NCBI RefSeq assembly: GCF_000152985.1
Contig: NZ_CH672395.1
Coordinates: forward strand, 3,941,823 to 4,005,822
Reading direction: 5' to 3'
DNA: 64,000 nt
Source: Leeuwenhoekiella blandensis MED217
GTDB lineage: Bacteria > Bacteroidota > Bacteroidia > Flavobacteriales > Flavobacteriaceae
In this document: positions 18,426 through 27,148 of the stretch, piece after piece
Numbering within the stretch: position 1 is the first letter of the stretch
How the letters are laid out: each line of letters opens with the position of its first letter
Made by a program: the position numbers and the translations under genes
Notes under the pieces: generated by a model
The model's database searches: none
What the model was told of the DNA's origin: nothing
Seen by the model: the letters and a program-made list of their open reading frames with translations, nothing else

Positions 18426-19061
18426 ATGACGCAAGAGATCAGCATACAGAAGAATACGTTTACCATGCATCCTTCAGGAGGAATGCTTTGGCATGAGAAG
18501 CGCATGCTGTTGATCGCTGATGTACATCTGGGGAAGGTCTCGCATTTTAGAAAACATGGGAGCGCAGTACCGCTAAGAGCGGTTGCTGCTAATTTTGACC
18601 AACTCACGCGCGTCGCCGACTATTACCAAGCGCAGTCCATTTGTTTTCTGGGAGATCTCTTTCACAGCAGCTTAAATACCGAGTGGAAACTTTTTGAGAA
18701 ATGGGTGCAGTCTCGTGATGAAACCTTGATACTCATCGCCGGGAATCACGATATCATTTCGCCTGTAAAGTATGATAATCTGAATATTGATATTTACAGT
18801 GAATTTCAATCAAATGGTTTTTTATTAACGCATCACCCTGAGGAGCGTAAAGGCTTTTTCAATTTTTGCGGACACATACATCCCGGAATTCGGCTGGGCG
18901 GAATTGGCCGACAAGTACTTAAACTTTCGTGTTTCTTTAAGACTGAAAATCAACTGATTTTACCTGCGTTTGGTACCTTTACCGGAAACTATTATCTCGA
19001 ACCTCAATCGGGAGATCAGGTTTTTGCAATAACTAAAAATGAGGTAATCCCCATTCAATGA
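18426..19061 (+). CDS. pdeM: Ligase-associated DNA endonuclease PdeM (metallophosphoesterase)
   Basis: A 211-residue calcineurin-like phosphoesterase with the full motif set: LLIADVHLGK (~30), GDLFHS (~76), GNHD (~107), THHPEE (~139) and CGHIHPG (~150). This family accompanies ligase/exonuclease/Lhr; the Pseudomonas putida homolog, called MPE, is a manganese-dependent single-strand DNA endonuclease. It completes the four-component cluster. The stop overlaps the ATG of the next gene by 4 bp. Confidence 0.92.
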   Translation: MTQEISIQKNTFTMHPSGGMLWHEKRMLLIADVHLGKVSHFRKHGSAVPLRAVAANFDQLTRVADYYQAQSICFLGDLFHSSLNTEWKLFEKWVQSRDETLILIAGNHDIISPVKYDNLNIDIYSEFQSNGFLLTHHPEERKGFFNFCGHIHPGIRLGGIGRQVLKLSCFFKTENQLILPAFGTFTGNYYLEPQSGDQVFAITKNEVIPIQ

Positions 19062-19855
19062 AAAAAAAATTAGCCCTTATCAATTTGATCTCTGTGATTA
19101 CCGCCGTTGTAGTCAATTATCTATCACAAACGCAACGCTGGAACAATACGACCATTGGCGAGATGAGCGCTAAATATGATAATTTATTCACCCCTGCAGG
19201 CTATGCTTTTGCTATTTGGGGTGTGATTTTTTTAGGGCTGATAGCCTATGCCCTTTTCGGAATCAAACGCGCATTTTTTAGTAAAAAAGAAACGCCGCAT
19301 ATTGAGCAAACCGGTTATTGGTTTGCGCTAACCAACTTTTTAAACACGGCTTGGGTTGTTGCTTTTACCTATGACTACGTCTGGCTTTCTGTTTTGATCA
19401 TCATCGGGATGTTAATCGCACTTTTAAAAATCGTTTTTAAAACCAATATGGAGCGCTGGGATGCACCTATCGAGATCATCGCTTTTGTGTGGTGGCCTGT
19501 TTGTATTTACAGCGGTTGGATCGCCGTGGCAACTATTGCAAATATTTCGGCATTTTTGGTTAAGTTAGGATTAGCCGGAAGTCAGTTAACGCAAATCATT
19601 TTCACCATGCTTTTGATTACGATCGCGGTTTATATCAATCTTTTAATAACCAATCTGCGCAATATGCGTGAATTTGCGATGGTGGGTGCCTGGGCACTTT
19701 TTGCCATTTTTATTCGCCATAAGGAAAGCTTAGAAAGTGTTGCTTATTTTGCTTTGGCAGGCTGCGTCTTACTTGTTGTTACTGCAGGATTGCACGGCTA
19801 CCGCAATCGAGCTACCAATCCGTTTAATAAACTCAAGCAGCGATTTAACAATTAA
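19058..19855 (+). CDS. TspO/MBR-related tryptophan-rich membrane protein
   Basis: A 265-residue membrane protein with about seven hydrophobic helices. The segment FTPAGYAFAIWGVIFLGL near residue 45 and tryptophans in WNTAWVVAF-like and FVWWPVCIYSGW segments resemble the TspO/MBR family, but the protein is longer than the usual ~160-residue TspO. Ligand unknown. Translationally coupled to pdeM (ATGA overlap), and its end overlaps the convergent RES gene by 11 bp. Confidence 0.7.
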   Translation: MKKKLALINLISVITAVVVNYLSQTQRWNNTTIGEMSAKYDNLFTPAGYAFAIWGVIFLGLIAYALFGIKRAFFSKKETPHIEQTGYWFALTNFLNTAWVVAFTYDYVWLSVLIIIGMLIALLKIVFKTNMERWDAPIEIIAFVWWPVCIYSGWIAVATIANISAFLVKLGLAGSQLTQIIFTMLLITIAVYINLLITNLRNMREFAMVGAWALFAIFIRHKESLESVAYFALAGCVLLVVTAGLHGYRNRATNPFNKLKQRFNN

Positions 19856-20303
19856 GCTGAAAAGGTATTTCTTCTTCGGAAAGAACTTTTATTTTTTTAA
19901 GAAAATCTGGATGAAATGGGTTAATAAGTAGATTGTATTCCTGTTCAAAAAACCTTAGTGGTATTCTTGCAGAAGGTACAGCTAAAGCTAGGGATTCTTT
20001 CTTTAAAGCCCAATTACTTCCAATTTCCTGAGTACTTCTTGGGTGTGGGCGAAAATCCCAACCTCTTGGCAACTCATTTAAATCTATTCGCTGCGGCTCT
20101 GCATCAAGTTCTAATACGGCAATTTTCCAGTTAAAATCAGAAACCGAAGCGCCACGAATAGAAAGATGCTCCATCATTGACACAGACACATAACTACTTG
20201 CATAAATGATTGGTGTAAATCCTTTATTCCAGCGTGCAGCAGCCGGACCATAACCTAATGCAGAATATCCTTCTCGATCTATATAAATGCGATACACTTT
20301 CAT
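19845..20303 (-). CDS. RES-domain toxin
   Basis: A 152-residue RES-domain protein. RES toxins of type II systems degrade NAD+. The conserved residues are visible: R24 in AARWNK, Y34 in IIYAS, E45 in MMEHL and S111 in VPSARIP. Start at the ATG at 20303, which shares one base with the antitoxin TAA (TAATG), the expected coupling; an upstream TTG would add six residues. Upstream partner is the Xre/DUF2384 antitoxin. Confidence 0.9.
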   Translation of the reverse strand: MKVYRIYIDREGYSALGYGPAAARWNKGFTPIIYASSYVSVSMMEHLSIRGASVSDFNWKIAVLELDAEPQRIDLNELPRGWDFRPHPRSTQEIGSNWALKKESLALAVPSARIPLRFFEQEYNLLINPFHPDFLKKIKVLSEEEIPFQLNC

Positions 20304-20734
20304 TAAATAATTGCTCCCCAAGCTAGTGCATCTAGTGCCTCATCAACGTACTCTAAACCATTGGGGTCTTGAATCATCTGTTTAGGAATAACATTACCTA
20401 AGGCCTGATTGGGAGTTCCCAACCAATCTAGAAATTGCTGTTCTGAACCAAAAATTGAAATACCTTTTTTAATAAGCTCATTTACATCATAGATCATTTT
20501 TGAACTTAGCTTACTCAAAATGCCATTATTTGATTTCCAACGCGAAATAGTAGATGGATTAACATCTAGAAAATGGGCACTTTCTTCCTGATTAAATTCA
20601 AGAAAATCGAGAACAGACTTTGCTTTTTGGTAAGGTAAACTTTCTTGCCGCCAATAAGCAACAGCCTCTTCTTTCACAGAAGCGCTACTAAGAGACTCTT
20701 CAACAGATTTGTAAGATTTCATTGTATTACACAT
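20303..20734 (-). CDS. Xre/MbcA/ParS-type antitoxin (DUF2384)
   Basis: A 143-residue antitoxin of the RES-Xre system. The N-terminal helix-turn-helix region (~residues 40-75) contains EFNQEESAHFLDVNPSTISRWK. The C-terminal toxin-binding/DUF2384 domain has INELIKKGISIFGSEQQFLDWLGTPNQALGN and ends YVDEALDALAWG. An alternative ATG lies at 20722. It probably represses its own operon through the palindrome just upstream. Confidence 0.9.
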   Translation of the reverse strand: MCNTMKSYKSVEESLSSASVKEEAVAYWRQESLPYQKAKSVLDFLEFNQEESAHFLDVNPSTISRWKSNNGILSKLSSKMIYDVNELIKKGISIFGSEQQFLDWLGTPNQALGNVIPKQMIQDPNGLEYVDEALDALAWGAII

Positions 20735-20737
20735 ATA

Positions 20738-20773
20738 ATTGCAAATGCAATATACAAAATAATTAAATGCAAT
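20738..20773. promoter_or_regulatory. Putative operator of the RES-Xre operon
   Basis: ATTGCA-AA-TGCAAT (20738-20751) is a perfect dyad beginning 4 bp upstream of the antitoxin ATG; a further TGCAAT half-site lies at 20768-20773. Placement fits autorepression by the Xre antitoxin. Confidence 0.6.
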
Positions 20774-20811
20774 TAAACCCTAAACACTTGATAATTAAAC
20801 ACTAGTCCTTT

Positions 20812-22164
20812 TTAAAGCATAGACTTAATATCATTTGCCCAACTGGGGTAGCTAAAAACCATTCCTTTTAAGGTATTTACCTCAAGCTTGCTGTGCATCG
20901 CCATCATAAATAAATTGATGGTTTCCGCAGCTTCACTGCTTAGTAGATGTGCCCCTAGAAGTTGTCCGGTTTTCTTATCAACTAGCGTTTTGTACGCATA
21001 ATGTGTTTCATTCAAGCGCTTGGCATTATACCAATCTTCAACCGAAGCCGTTTTTACCTCAAAATCATAGCCTTGCTTTTGAGCCTCTTGCTCTGTCAGT
21101 CCCACACTCGCCAATTGCGGAATGGTAAAAACTACTGAAGGCGTTGCGGGAACATCGACTTCTGCGCTGTTTCCATTTAAAATATTCTTGGAGACATAAT
21201 AAGCTTCTTGATGCGCCACCGGAGTTAGGGGCAGATTACTCGTGTCTGAAACATCACCACAAGCATAAACCGAAGGATTTGTCGTGCTTTGCATAAATGT
21301 ATTCACCGCAACCCCTTTTTTTGAAAACGCCACATTGCCTTTTTCCAGATCGAGTTCGTCTACCGCCGGGACGCGACCCGCAGTATTAAAGATCAATTCG
21401 GCTTTCAGTTTTTCTGAATTTCCGTTATGATCTACCGTTAATCTATGGTTTTTGCGCAGTTTTTCGATTGCTTTTGCTTCGGCGTTAAAAAGGAATTTAA
21501 TCCCAAGTTCCTCCGATTTTTTTTGAAGCTGAAGCGCTAAATCTTCATCAAAATTAGAAAGTATACGCGCATTCACATCAACTATCGTAACATCCACGCC
21601 ACATCGTGCGGCAATATGGGCAAATTCCATCCCAATATAACCGGCGCCAATAAAGATTATACTTTCAGGTAAAGCTTCGAGCTCGAGAAAATCATCACTG
21701 ATCAAGGTGTGTTCATCTCCAGGAATATTTAAATGCATTGGAATATTTCCTGTGGCGATCACGATTTTATCGGCAGTAACCGTTTTTCCTTCTACAGACA
21801 AAGTGTTTTCATCTAGAAACTTCGGCGATTGATGATACAAGGTTATCCCTTGATCTTTCAGTTTTTCTTCGGTGGTAAACGGCACGGCCCCAGTGAATGT
21901 CTTTTTGAACTCCATCAAATCAGACCAACGTACCTCAGGAACTTCTGCAATTCCTTTTCCTTTTAAATTTTGGCTGCGCTCGATAATTTCTGTCAAGCCT
22001 ACTAAAACCTTTTTGGGGTCACAACCTCGATTGGCGCACGTTCCGCCAAACTCCCGATTGTCTGCAATCGCAACGTTTAGGCCCGCTTCGACCGCATCAT
22101 AAGCCACATGTTTACCGGCATTGCCGGTTCCTATCACAAAAAGATCGTAATGCGCTATCGCCAT
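20812..22164 (-). CDS. FAD-dependent pyridine nucleotide-disulfide oxidoreductase
   Basis: A 450-residue flavoenzyme of the glutathione reductase/dihydrolipoamide dehydrogenase family. FAD motif YDLFVIGTGNAGKHVA at the start, redox pair in GGTCANRGCDPKK (~40), NAD(P) motif FIGAGYIGMEFAHIA (~175), second FAD motif VYACGDV (~300), and the C-terminal dimerisation domain, which here lacks the canonical HPT active-site His-Glu dyad (it ends SKLEVNTLKGMVFSYPSWANDI, with SYP in the place of HPT). Substrate unknown. The ATG at 22164 is chosen because everything upstream in the longer open frame is non-homologous leader. Confidence 0.88.
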   Translation of the reverse strand: MAIAHYDLFVIGTGNAGKHVAYDAVEAGLNVAIADNREFGGTCANRGCDPKKVLVGLTEIIERSQNLKGKGIAEVPEVRWSDLMEFKKTFTGAVPFTTEEKLKDQGITLYHQSPKFLDENTLSVEGKTVTADKIVIATGNIPMHLNIPGDEHTLISDDFLELEALPESIIFIGAGYIGMEFAHIAARCGVDVTIVDVNARILSNFDEDLALQLQKKSEELGIKFLFNAEAKAIEKLRKNHRLTVDHNGNSEKLKAELIFNTAGRVPAVDELDLEKGNVAFSKKGVAVNTFMQSTTNPSVYACGDVSDTSNLPLTPVAHQEAYYVSKNILNGNSAEVDVPATPSVVFTIPQLASVGLTEQEAQKQGYDFEVKTASVEDWYNAKRLNETHYAYKTLVDKKTGQLLGAHLLSSEAAETINLFMMAMHSKLEVNTLKGMVFSYPSWANDIKSML

Positions 22165-22310
22165 AAATTTTTGATTTTTATAAAGATAAAGGGCGCATGT
22201 CGGTTTTATGTTAGCAAAATTGTAAATCGCTGTTAGGCTTTTGCCAAAAGCAATTTTTGTTACCAAAATGCTAAATCTCAAATCCTGTTTTAAAACCAAG
22301 TTTTCCGCAG

Positions 22311-22318
22311 TATCTTTG
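22311..22318 (+). promoter_or_regulatory. -7 promoter box TATCTTTG before mfd
   Basis: Exact TAnnTTTG match 7 bases before the mfd ATG at 22326, implying a near-leaderless mRNA. Confidence 0.5.
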
Positions 22319-22325
22319 CCCACCT

Positions 22326-25300
22326 ATGGGTAAAACCACGATCACCAAGCCTTTTTTAGAGTCTGCACAACTGCAAGAACTCGGGAACGCTATTGCCGTT
22401 TCTCAAAATAGAATCAATCTCGACGGACTCATAGGTTCGTCGCTTTCTATTGCCATTGCCGAAAGTTTTAAAACTGCAGATAAGCCTTTTCTGGTCATTC
22501 TAAATGACAAAGAAGAAGCGACGTATATTCTTAACGATCTCGAGCAACTGGTCAAAGAGGATCACGTGTTGTTTTATCCCGGAAGTTACCGCAGACCTTA
22601 TCAAATTGAAGGGACCGATAACGCCAATATTTTATTGCGTGCCGAAGTGCTTAACCGCATCAACAGCCGCAAAAAACCGGCGCTTATTATTACCTATCCT
22701 GATGCGCTTTTTGAAAAAGTAGTCACCCGAAAGGAGCTTGATAAAAGCACGCTCAAGGTAAAAATCAACGATAATCTCTCGCTGGATTTTGTTAATGAAA
22801 TGCTCTTTGAGTATAAGTTTAAGCGTGTTGATTTTGTGACCGAACCCGGCGAATTTTCGGTGCGTGGGGGAATTATAGATGTGTTTTCTTTTTCTCACGA
22901 TCAGCCTTATCGTATTGAGTTTTTTGGTGATGAGGTAGACAGCATCCGAACGTTTGATGTAGAAACACAACTTTCCGTTGACAAGATCAACAAAATAAGC
23001 CTGATGCCCAATGTAGAAAACAAGGCACTTCAGGAAACACGCGAAAGCTTTTTAAAATATATCGCTGCAGATACGGTGATTTTTACTCAAGATATTGAGC
23101 AATTGGCAACACGTATCGATACCAATTTCAGCAAAGCGGAAGAAGCCTTTCAAAAGCTGGACAGCGAGATCAAAAGGCATGAACCTTCAGAGTTGTTTTG
23201 CGACGCTACAAGCATCAAAAAACAACTTTTAGATTTTACGCTGGTGCGTGTAAGCGAAGGCTTATCCTTACCGAGCGATAAAGCTTCCGCAAGCATCAAT
23301 TTTAATCAGCAGCCGCAACCGGCATTCAACAAGCAATTCAATTTGCTAATCGAAAATCTCAATGAAAATCACGAAGCCGGTTATACCAATTATATTTGCT
23401 GCGCCAGCGAGCAACAAGCCAAACGTTTTCAGGATATTTTTAACGATGCCGACCTCAACGTAAAGCAGTATGAGACGATTATTGTCTCCCTTTACCGCGG
23501 TTTTATTGATGACGATCTAAAAATGGTGTGTTATACAGACCATCAGATCTTTGAGCGCTATCATAAGTTTAAACTGAAAGACGGCTACGCCAAAAAACAA
23601 GCGATCACGCTTAAAGAATTGACAAGTCTTCAAGTCGGCGATTACATCACGCATATTGATCACGGGATCGGGAAATTTGGTGGACTCCAGAAAATTGAAG
23701 TAGAAGGAAAACGTCAAGAAGCTATAAAACTCATTTATGGCGAGCGCGATGTACTTTACTTAAGTATTCACTCGCTGCATAAAGTGACCAAATACAACGG
23801 CAAAGACGGGAAGCCGCCACAGATCTACAAACTGGGAAGCGCTGCCTGGAAAAAGCTGAAGCAAAAGACCAAAACCAAGGTTAAGGAGATCGCCTTTAAC
23901 CTTATTAAATTATACGCCAAGCGCCGTCTTGAAAAAGGTTTTGCTTTTGGTCCTGACACCTATTTGCAAAACGAACTCGAAGCCAGTTTTATTTACGAGG
24001 ACACACCAGATCAAAGCAGCGCCACCGAAGCCGTAAAGGCCGATATGGAAAGTCCGCGCCCAATGGATCGTCTCGTGTGTGGTGATGTAGGTTTTGGTAA
24101 GACTGAAGTTGCCATCAGAGCCGCTTTTAAAGCGGTGGATAACGGGAAGCAGGTTGCCGTGCTTGTACCCACCACGATTTTGGCTTTTCAGCATCATAAA
24201 ACCTTTAGTGAACGACTAAAAGATTTACCGGTCACGGTAGATTATCTGAATCGTTTCCGCACTGCGAAAGAAAAAAGGGAAACGCTTGAACGTCTAGAAA
24301 ATGGTCGTGTAGACATCATCATTGGTACGCACCAGCTCACCAACAAAAATGTAAAGTTTAAAGACCTCGGGCTGTTGATCGTTGACGAAGAACAGAAATT
24401 TGGTGTTGCGGTTAAAGATAAACTGAAGACCATCAAGGAGAATGTTGATACGTTAACATTAACGGCGACACCTATCCCGCGTACGCTGCAATTCAGTTTG
24501 ATGGCGGCGCGTGATTTGAGTACGATCACCACACCACCACCCAACCGCTACCCTATTGAAACGCACATCATCAGACTTTCTGAAGAGACGATACGCGATG
24601 CGATCTCGTATGAAATTCAGCGTGGCGGTCAGGTATTCTTCATACACAACAGGCTACAAAATATTAAGGAAGTTGCGGGAATGATTCAGCGTCTGGTTCC
24701 TGATGCCAAAGTGGCTATCGGTCACGGGCAGATGGATGGGAAAAAGCTTGAAGAGCTGATGCTGCAATTTATGGATGGCGCTTTTGATGTTTTGGTTTCT
24801 ACAACCATTATAGAAAGCGGTCTCGATGTGCCTAATGCCAATACGATCTTTATCAATAATGCCAATAATTTTGGCCTGTCTGACTTGCACCAGATGCGCG
24901 GACGTGTAGGCCGAAGTAACAAAAAAGCGTTTTGCTATTTCATCACGCCGCCACTTTCGGCGATGACTGATGATGCGCGCAAACGAATCACGGCTTTAGA
25001 GCAATTCTCAAGTTTGGGAAGTGGTTTCAATATTGCGATGAAAGATTTAGAAATACGCGGCGCCGGAGATTTATTAGGTGGTGAGCAAAGCGGATTCATC
25101 AACGAAATAGGTTTTGACACCTACCAGAAAATCCTCAACGAAGCGATTGAAGAGCTGAAAGAAAATGAGTTTGCAGAGCTCTATGCACACGAGAATGTTG
25201 ATGACGAAAACAAAGAATACGTCAAAGACACCGTCATAGATTCTGACTTTTCATTGTTGTTTCCGGATGACTACATCAACAATATTACCGAGCGTTTAAA

Positions 25301-25709
25301 TCTCTATACCGAATTAAACAACCTCAAAACCGAAGAAGAACTTGCAGCTTTTGAAGCGCGATTGATCGACCGTTTTGGAGAGTTGCCTAAGCAAGCCGAA
25401 GACTTGTTAAACTCGGTGCGTATCAAATGGATCGCTACGCATTATGGCCTGGAAAAAGTGGTGATGAAAAACAAAAAACTCATCGGGTTCTTTATTGCAG
25501 ATCAGCAGTCTAAATTTTATCAAAGTCCGGCGTTTTCCAGAGTGCTTCAGTTTGTACAAACCCATTCAAACAAGGTCACGCTTAAAGAGAAAAAAACCAG
25601 CAAAGGTTTACGCTTATTGTTGACCGCGGCCGGGGTTTCTTCAGTAGAAAAAGCTTTGGATATCTTAAGACCTTTGATGCCAAAAAAGGTAGAACAGGTT
25701 TCAGAATAG
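22326..25709 (+). CDS. mfd: Transcription-repair coupling factor Mfd
   Basis: Mfd displaces stalled RNA polymerase from lesions and recruits nucleotide-excision repair. Length 1127 is typical. Order: UvrB-like N-terminal region (~1-340, with SVRGGIIDVFSF near 180), RNA-polymerase-interacting CarD-like domain (~430-490, VGDYITHIDHGIGKF), helicase motor with Walker A CGDVGFGKTEVAIRA (~586), DEEQ box (~687), TATPIPRTLQ, and QMRGRVGRS, then the C-terminal TRCF domain. It is divergent from the flavoenzyme across a 161-bp gap. Confidence 0.97.
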   Translation: MGKTTITKPFLESAQLQELGNAIAVSQNRINLDGLIGSSLSIAIAESFKTADKPFLVILNDKEEATYILNDLEQLVKEDHVLFYPGSYRRPYQIEGTDNANILLRAEVLNRINSRKKPALIITYPDALFEKVVTRKELDKSTLKVKINDNLSLDFVNEMLFEYKFKRVDFVTEPGEFSVRGGIIDVFSFSHDQPYRIEFFGDEVDSIRTFDVETQLSVDKINKISLMPNVENKALQETRESFLKYIAADTVIFTQDIEQLATRIDTNFSKAEEAFQKLDSEIKRHEPSELFCDATSIKKQLLDFTLVRVSEGLSLPSDKASASINFNQQPQPAFNKQFNLLIENLNENHEAGYTNYICCASEQQAKRFQDIFNDADLNVKQYETIIVSLYRGFIDDDLKMVCYTDHQIFERYHKFKLKDGYAKKQAITLKELTSLQVGDYITHIDHGIGKFGGLQKIEVEGKRQEAIKLIYGERDVLYLSIHSLHKVTKYNGKDGKPPQIYKLGSAAWKKLKQKTKTKVKEIAFNLIKLYAKRRLEKGFAFGPDTYLQNELEASFIYEDTPDQSSATEAVKADMESPRPMDRLVCGDVGFGKTEVAIRAAFKAVDNGKQVAVLVPTTILAFQHHKTFSERLKDLPVTVDYLNRFRTAKEKRETLERLENGRVDIIIGTHQLTNKNVKFKDLGLLIVDEEQKFGVAVKDKLKTIKENVDTLTLTATPIPRTLQFSLMAARDLSTITTPPPNRYPIETHIIRLSEETIRDAISYEIQRGGQVFFIHNRLQNIKEVAGMIQRLVPDAKVAIGHGQMDGKKLEELMLQFMDGAFDVLVSTTIIESGLDVPNANTIFINNANNFGLSDLHQMRGRVGRSNKKAFCYFITPPLSAMTDDARKRITALEQFSSLGSGFNIAMKDLEIRGAGDLLGGEQSGFINEIGFDTYQKILNEAIEELKENEFAELYAHENVDDENKEYVKDTVIDSDFSLLFPDDYINNITERLNLYTELNNLKTEEELAAFEARLIDRFGELPKQAEDLLNSVRIKWIATHYGLEKVVMKNKKLIGFFIADQQSKFYQSPAFSRVLQFVQTHSNKVTLKEKKTSKGLRLLLTAAGVSSVEKALDILRPLMPKKVEQVSE

Positions 25710-25778
25710 GTTAAAACCGATACAGATTCACTAGAATTTCTAAAATCGTCAATTCGCCTCAAACCGCATTATACTTGA

Positions 25779-25799
25779 AATGTCGGGTGAATGTCGGGT
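25779..25799 (+). repeat. Tandem 11-bp direct repeat AATGTCGGGTG
   Basis: AATGTCGGGT occurs at 25779-25788 and 25790-25799, with a period of 11 bp (one helical turn), in the 193-bp gap between mfd and the XRE membrane regulator. Confidence 0.6.
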
Positions 25800-25902
25800 A
25801 AAATGTGTGCCAAAAAATTGTCTGAAATAGGTTGCTGTTTTTAGTATTGCACTGTCTAACATTCTTGTATTTTTAGATGCGCATCACTACAAGAGCAATC
25901 TT

Positions 25903-26739
25903 ATGTCACTCATGAAACAACCACAATTAGGGCTGAAAATTTTAGAATTACGTCAGCAAAAAGGATTTACTCAAGAAGAACTTGTAGAACAGTGTAATAT
26001 TTCGGTGCGCACCATTCTGCGTATTGAAGCCGGCGAAGTTATGCCGCGTGTATACACCGTAAAAACCATTCTCGCTGCGCTAGATCGCGACCTCGACGAC
26101 TTACAGGAATCTGTTTTTGAAAAGAAAGTAAAGAAGGCTTTTTTCCTTGAAATCGATGACGATAAAAAGGTGTCGTTCTTATTTAACCAACTCCATCTCG
26201 GTTGGGTTGCGGGAATTCTGAGTATGCTCTTTTTGGTTTTTCAACTTGTAGAAGAAACCGCCTTTCTGACGACCAAGGCGTATTATTTTGGCGAAGTATT
26301 CTATGTAACCGTCACCATACTTGCCGCCATTGCTTTTGCGTTGCATATGCGCGCATTTGTTTTGATCGGCGAATTGTTTAAAGCCGGCTTTCTAAAAACC
26401 AGTGCGCTTATCGCCATTGCGATCAACACCTTGATCGCGATCTACTCGATCGTTGATCTTCATTTTCAATACATCAAGCTTGAAGCTTTTGCATTGATCT
26501 ACAGCGTGCTTTTTGGAATAGTTTTTATCTGTATGGGAATCGGGCTGTATAAAACCAATCATCTTGGTCAGCTGCCCAAAGTAACCGGAATAATCACTTT
26601 AATTTTAGGCTTTATGTTCTTAACCATAATTATGGTGGCCATTGCCGGTCCTGCAAGCATTCTAGTTCAAGGACTTTATGTAGCGATTATTTTGAGGGCG
26701 ATAGCGACCATAAAACAACAAATTACTGCGGAAGCATAA
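25903..26739 (+). CDS. XRE-type regulator fused to a multi-helix membrane domain
   Basis: A 278-residue protein. The N-terminus is a Cro/CI-type helix-turn-helix (GLKILELRQQKGFTQEELVEQCNISVRTILRIEAGEVMPR, residues ~10-50). After a short charged linker, about six hydrophobic helices cover residues ~100-270. This suggests a membrane-anchored one-component regulator that senses a signal in or at the membrane. Start ATG at 25903, with another ATG at 25912. A bidirectional terminator follows. Confidence 0.82.
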   Translation: MSLMKQPQLGLKILELRQQKGFTQEELVEQCNISVRTILRIEAGEVMPRVYTVKTILAALDRDLDDLQESVFEKKVKKAFFLEIDDDKKVSFLFNQLHLGWVAGILSMLFLVFQLVEETAFLTTKAYYFGEVFYVTVTILAAIAFALHMRAFVLIGELFKAGFLKTSALIAIAINTLIAIYSIVDLHFQYIKLEAFALIYSVLFGIVFICMGIGLYKTNHLGQLPKVTGIITLILGFMFLTIIMVAIAGPASILVQGLYVAIILRAIATIKQQITAEA

Positions 26740-26744
26740 ATTCT

Positions 26745-26781
26745 AAAAAGAGGAATCAATTCAAGTTTGATTCCTCTTTTT
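26745..26781. terminator. Bidirectional terminator between convergent genes
   Basis: Arms AAAAAGAGGAATCAA (26745-26759) and TTGATTCCTCTTTTT (26767-26781), loop 7 nt; A/T runs on both sides serve the XRE gene and yraN. Confidence 0.9.
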
Positions 26782-26786
26782 AAGTT

Positions 26787-27143
26787 TCAGAAATAATAAA
26801 ACGCATCTTCAAAATGCTCCAGTTGTTCTTGGGTTTTATTTTTTAAAACGGCGATGACATCAAAACGAACTTCAAGATCCAGATCGTTTGAGATGATGTA
26901 TTCATTGGTGGCTTTCACCAGCAATTTGATCTTTGCCGGCGTCACAAAATCTTGTGGATCGCCAAAAAAATCTGAATTGCGGGTTTTGACCTCAACTACG
27001 ACCAATTGATTATTTTTTAGCGCGATAATATCCAATTCGGCTTTATTGAAAAACCAATTGCGTTCTAATAGTTCGTACCCCTTTTTCTCGAGATAGTTCG
27101 CAGCATATTCTTCACCCCATTTCCCGAGTTCGTTATGGTTCAT
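26787..27143 (-). CDS. YraN/UPF0102 family endonuclease-fold protein
   Basis: A 118-residue UPF0102 protein: GKWGEEYAANYLEKKGYELLERNW at the start, then AELDIIALKNNQLVVVEVKTRNSDFFG, the Holliday-junction-resolvase-like fold core with E-x-K. Function unresolved; a nuclease role is inferred from the fold. It starts 5 bp downstream of the LD-carboxypeptidase stop, so the two form an operon. Confidence 0.9.
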   Translation of the reverse strand: MNHNELGKWGEEYAANYLEKKGYELLERNWFFNKAELDIIALKNNQLVVVEVKTRNSDFFGDPQDFVTPAKIKLLVKATNEYIISNDLDLEVRFDVIAVLKNKTQEQLEHFEDAFYYF

Positions 27144-27148
27144 AAGCC

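Noticed and set aside
20795-20805. TAAACACTAGT identical to half of the 17834-17851 palindrome
   Set aside because: It is an 11-base match lying just past the stop codon of the flavoenzyme gene, with no second arm and no promoter relation; probably chance.
22165-22323. N-terminal extension of the flavoenzyme gene to 22323
   Set aside because: The extra ~53 residues are unlike the family and would overlap the mfd promoter; the ATG at 22164 fits the FAD motif start.
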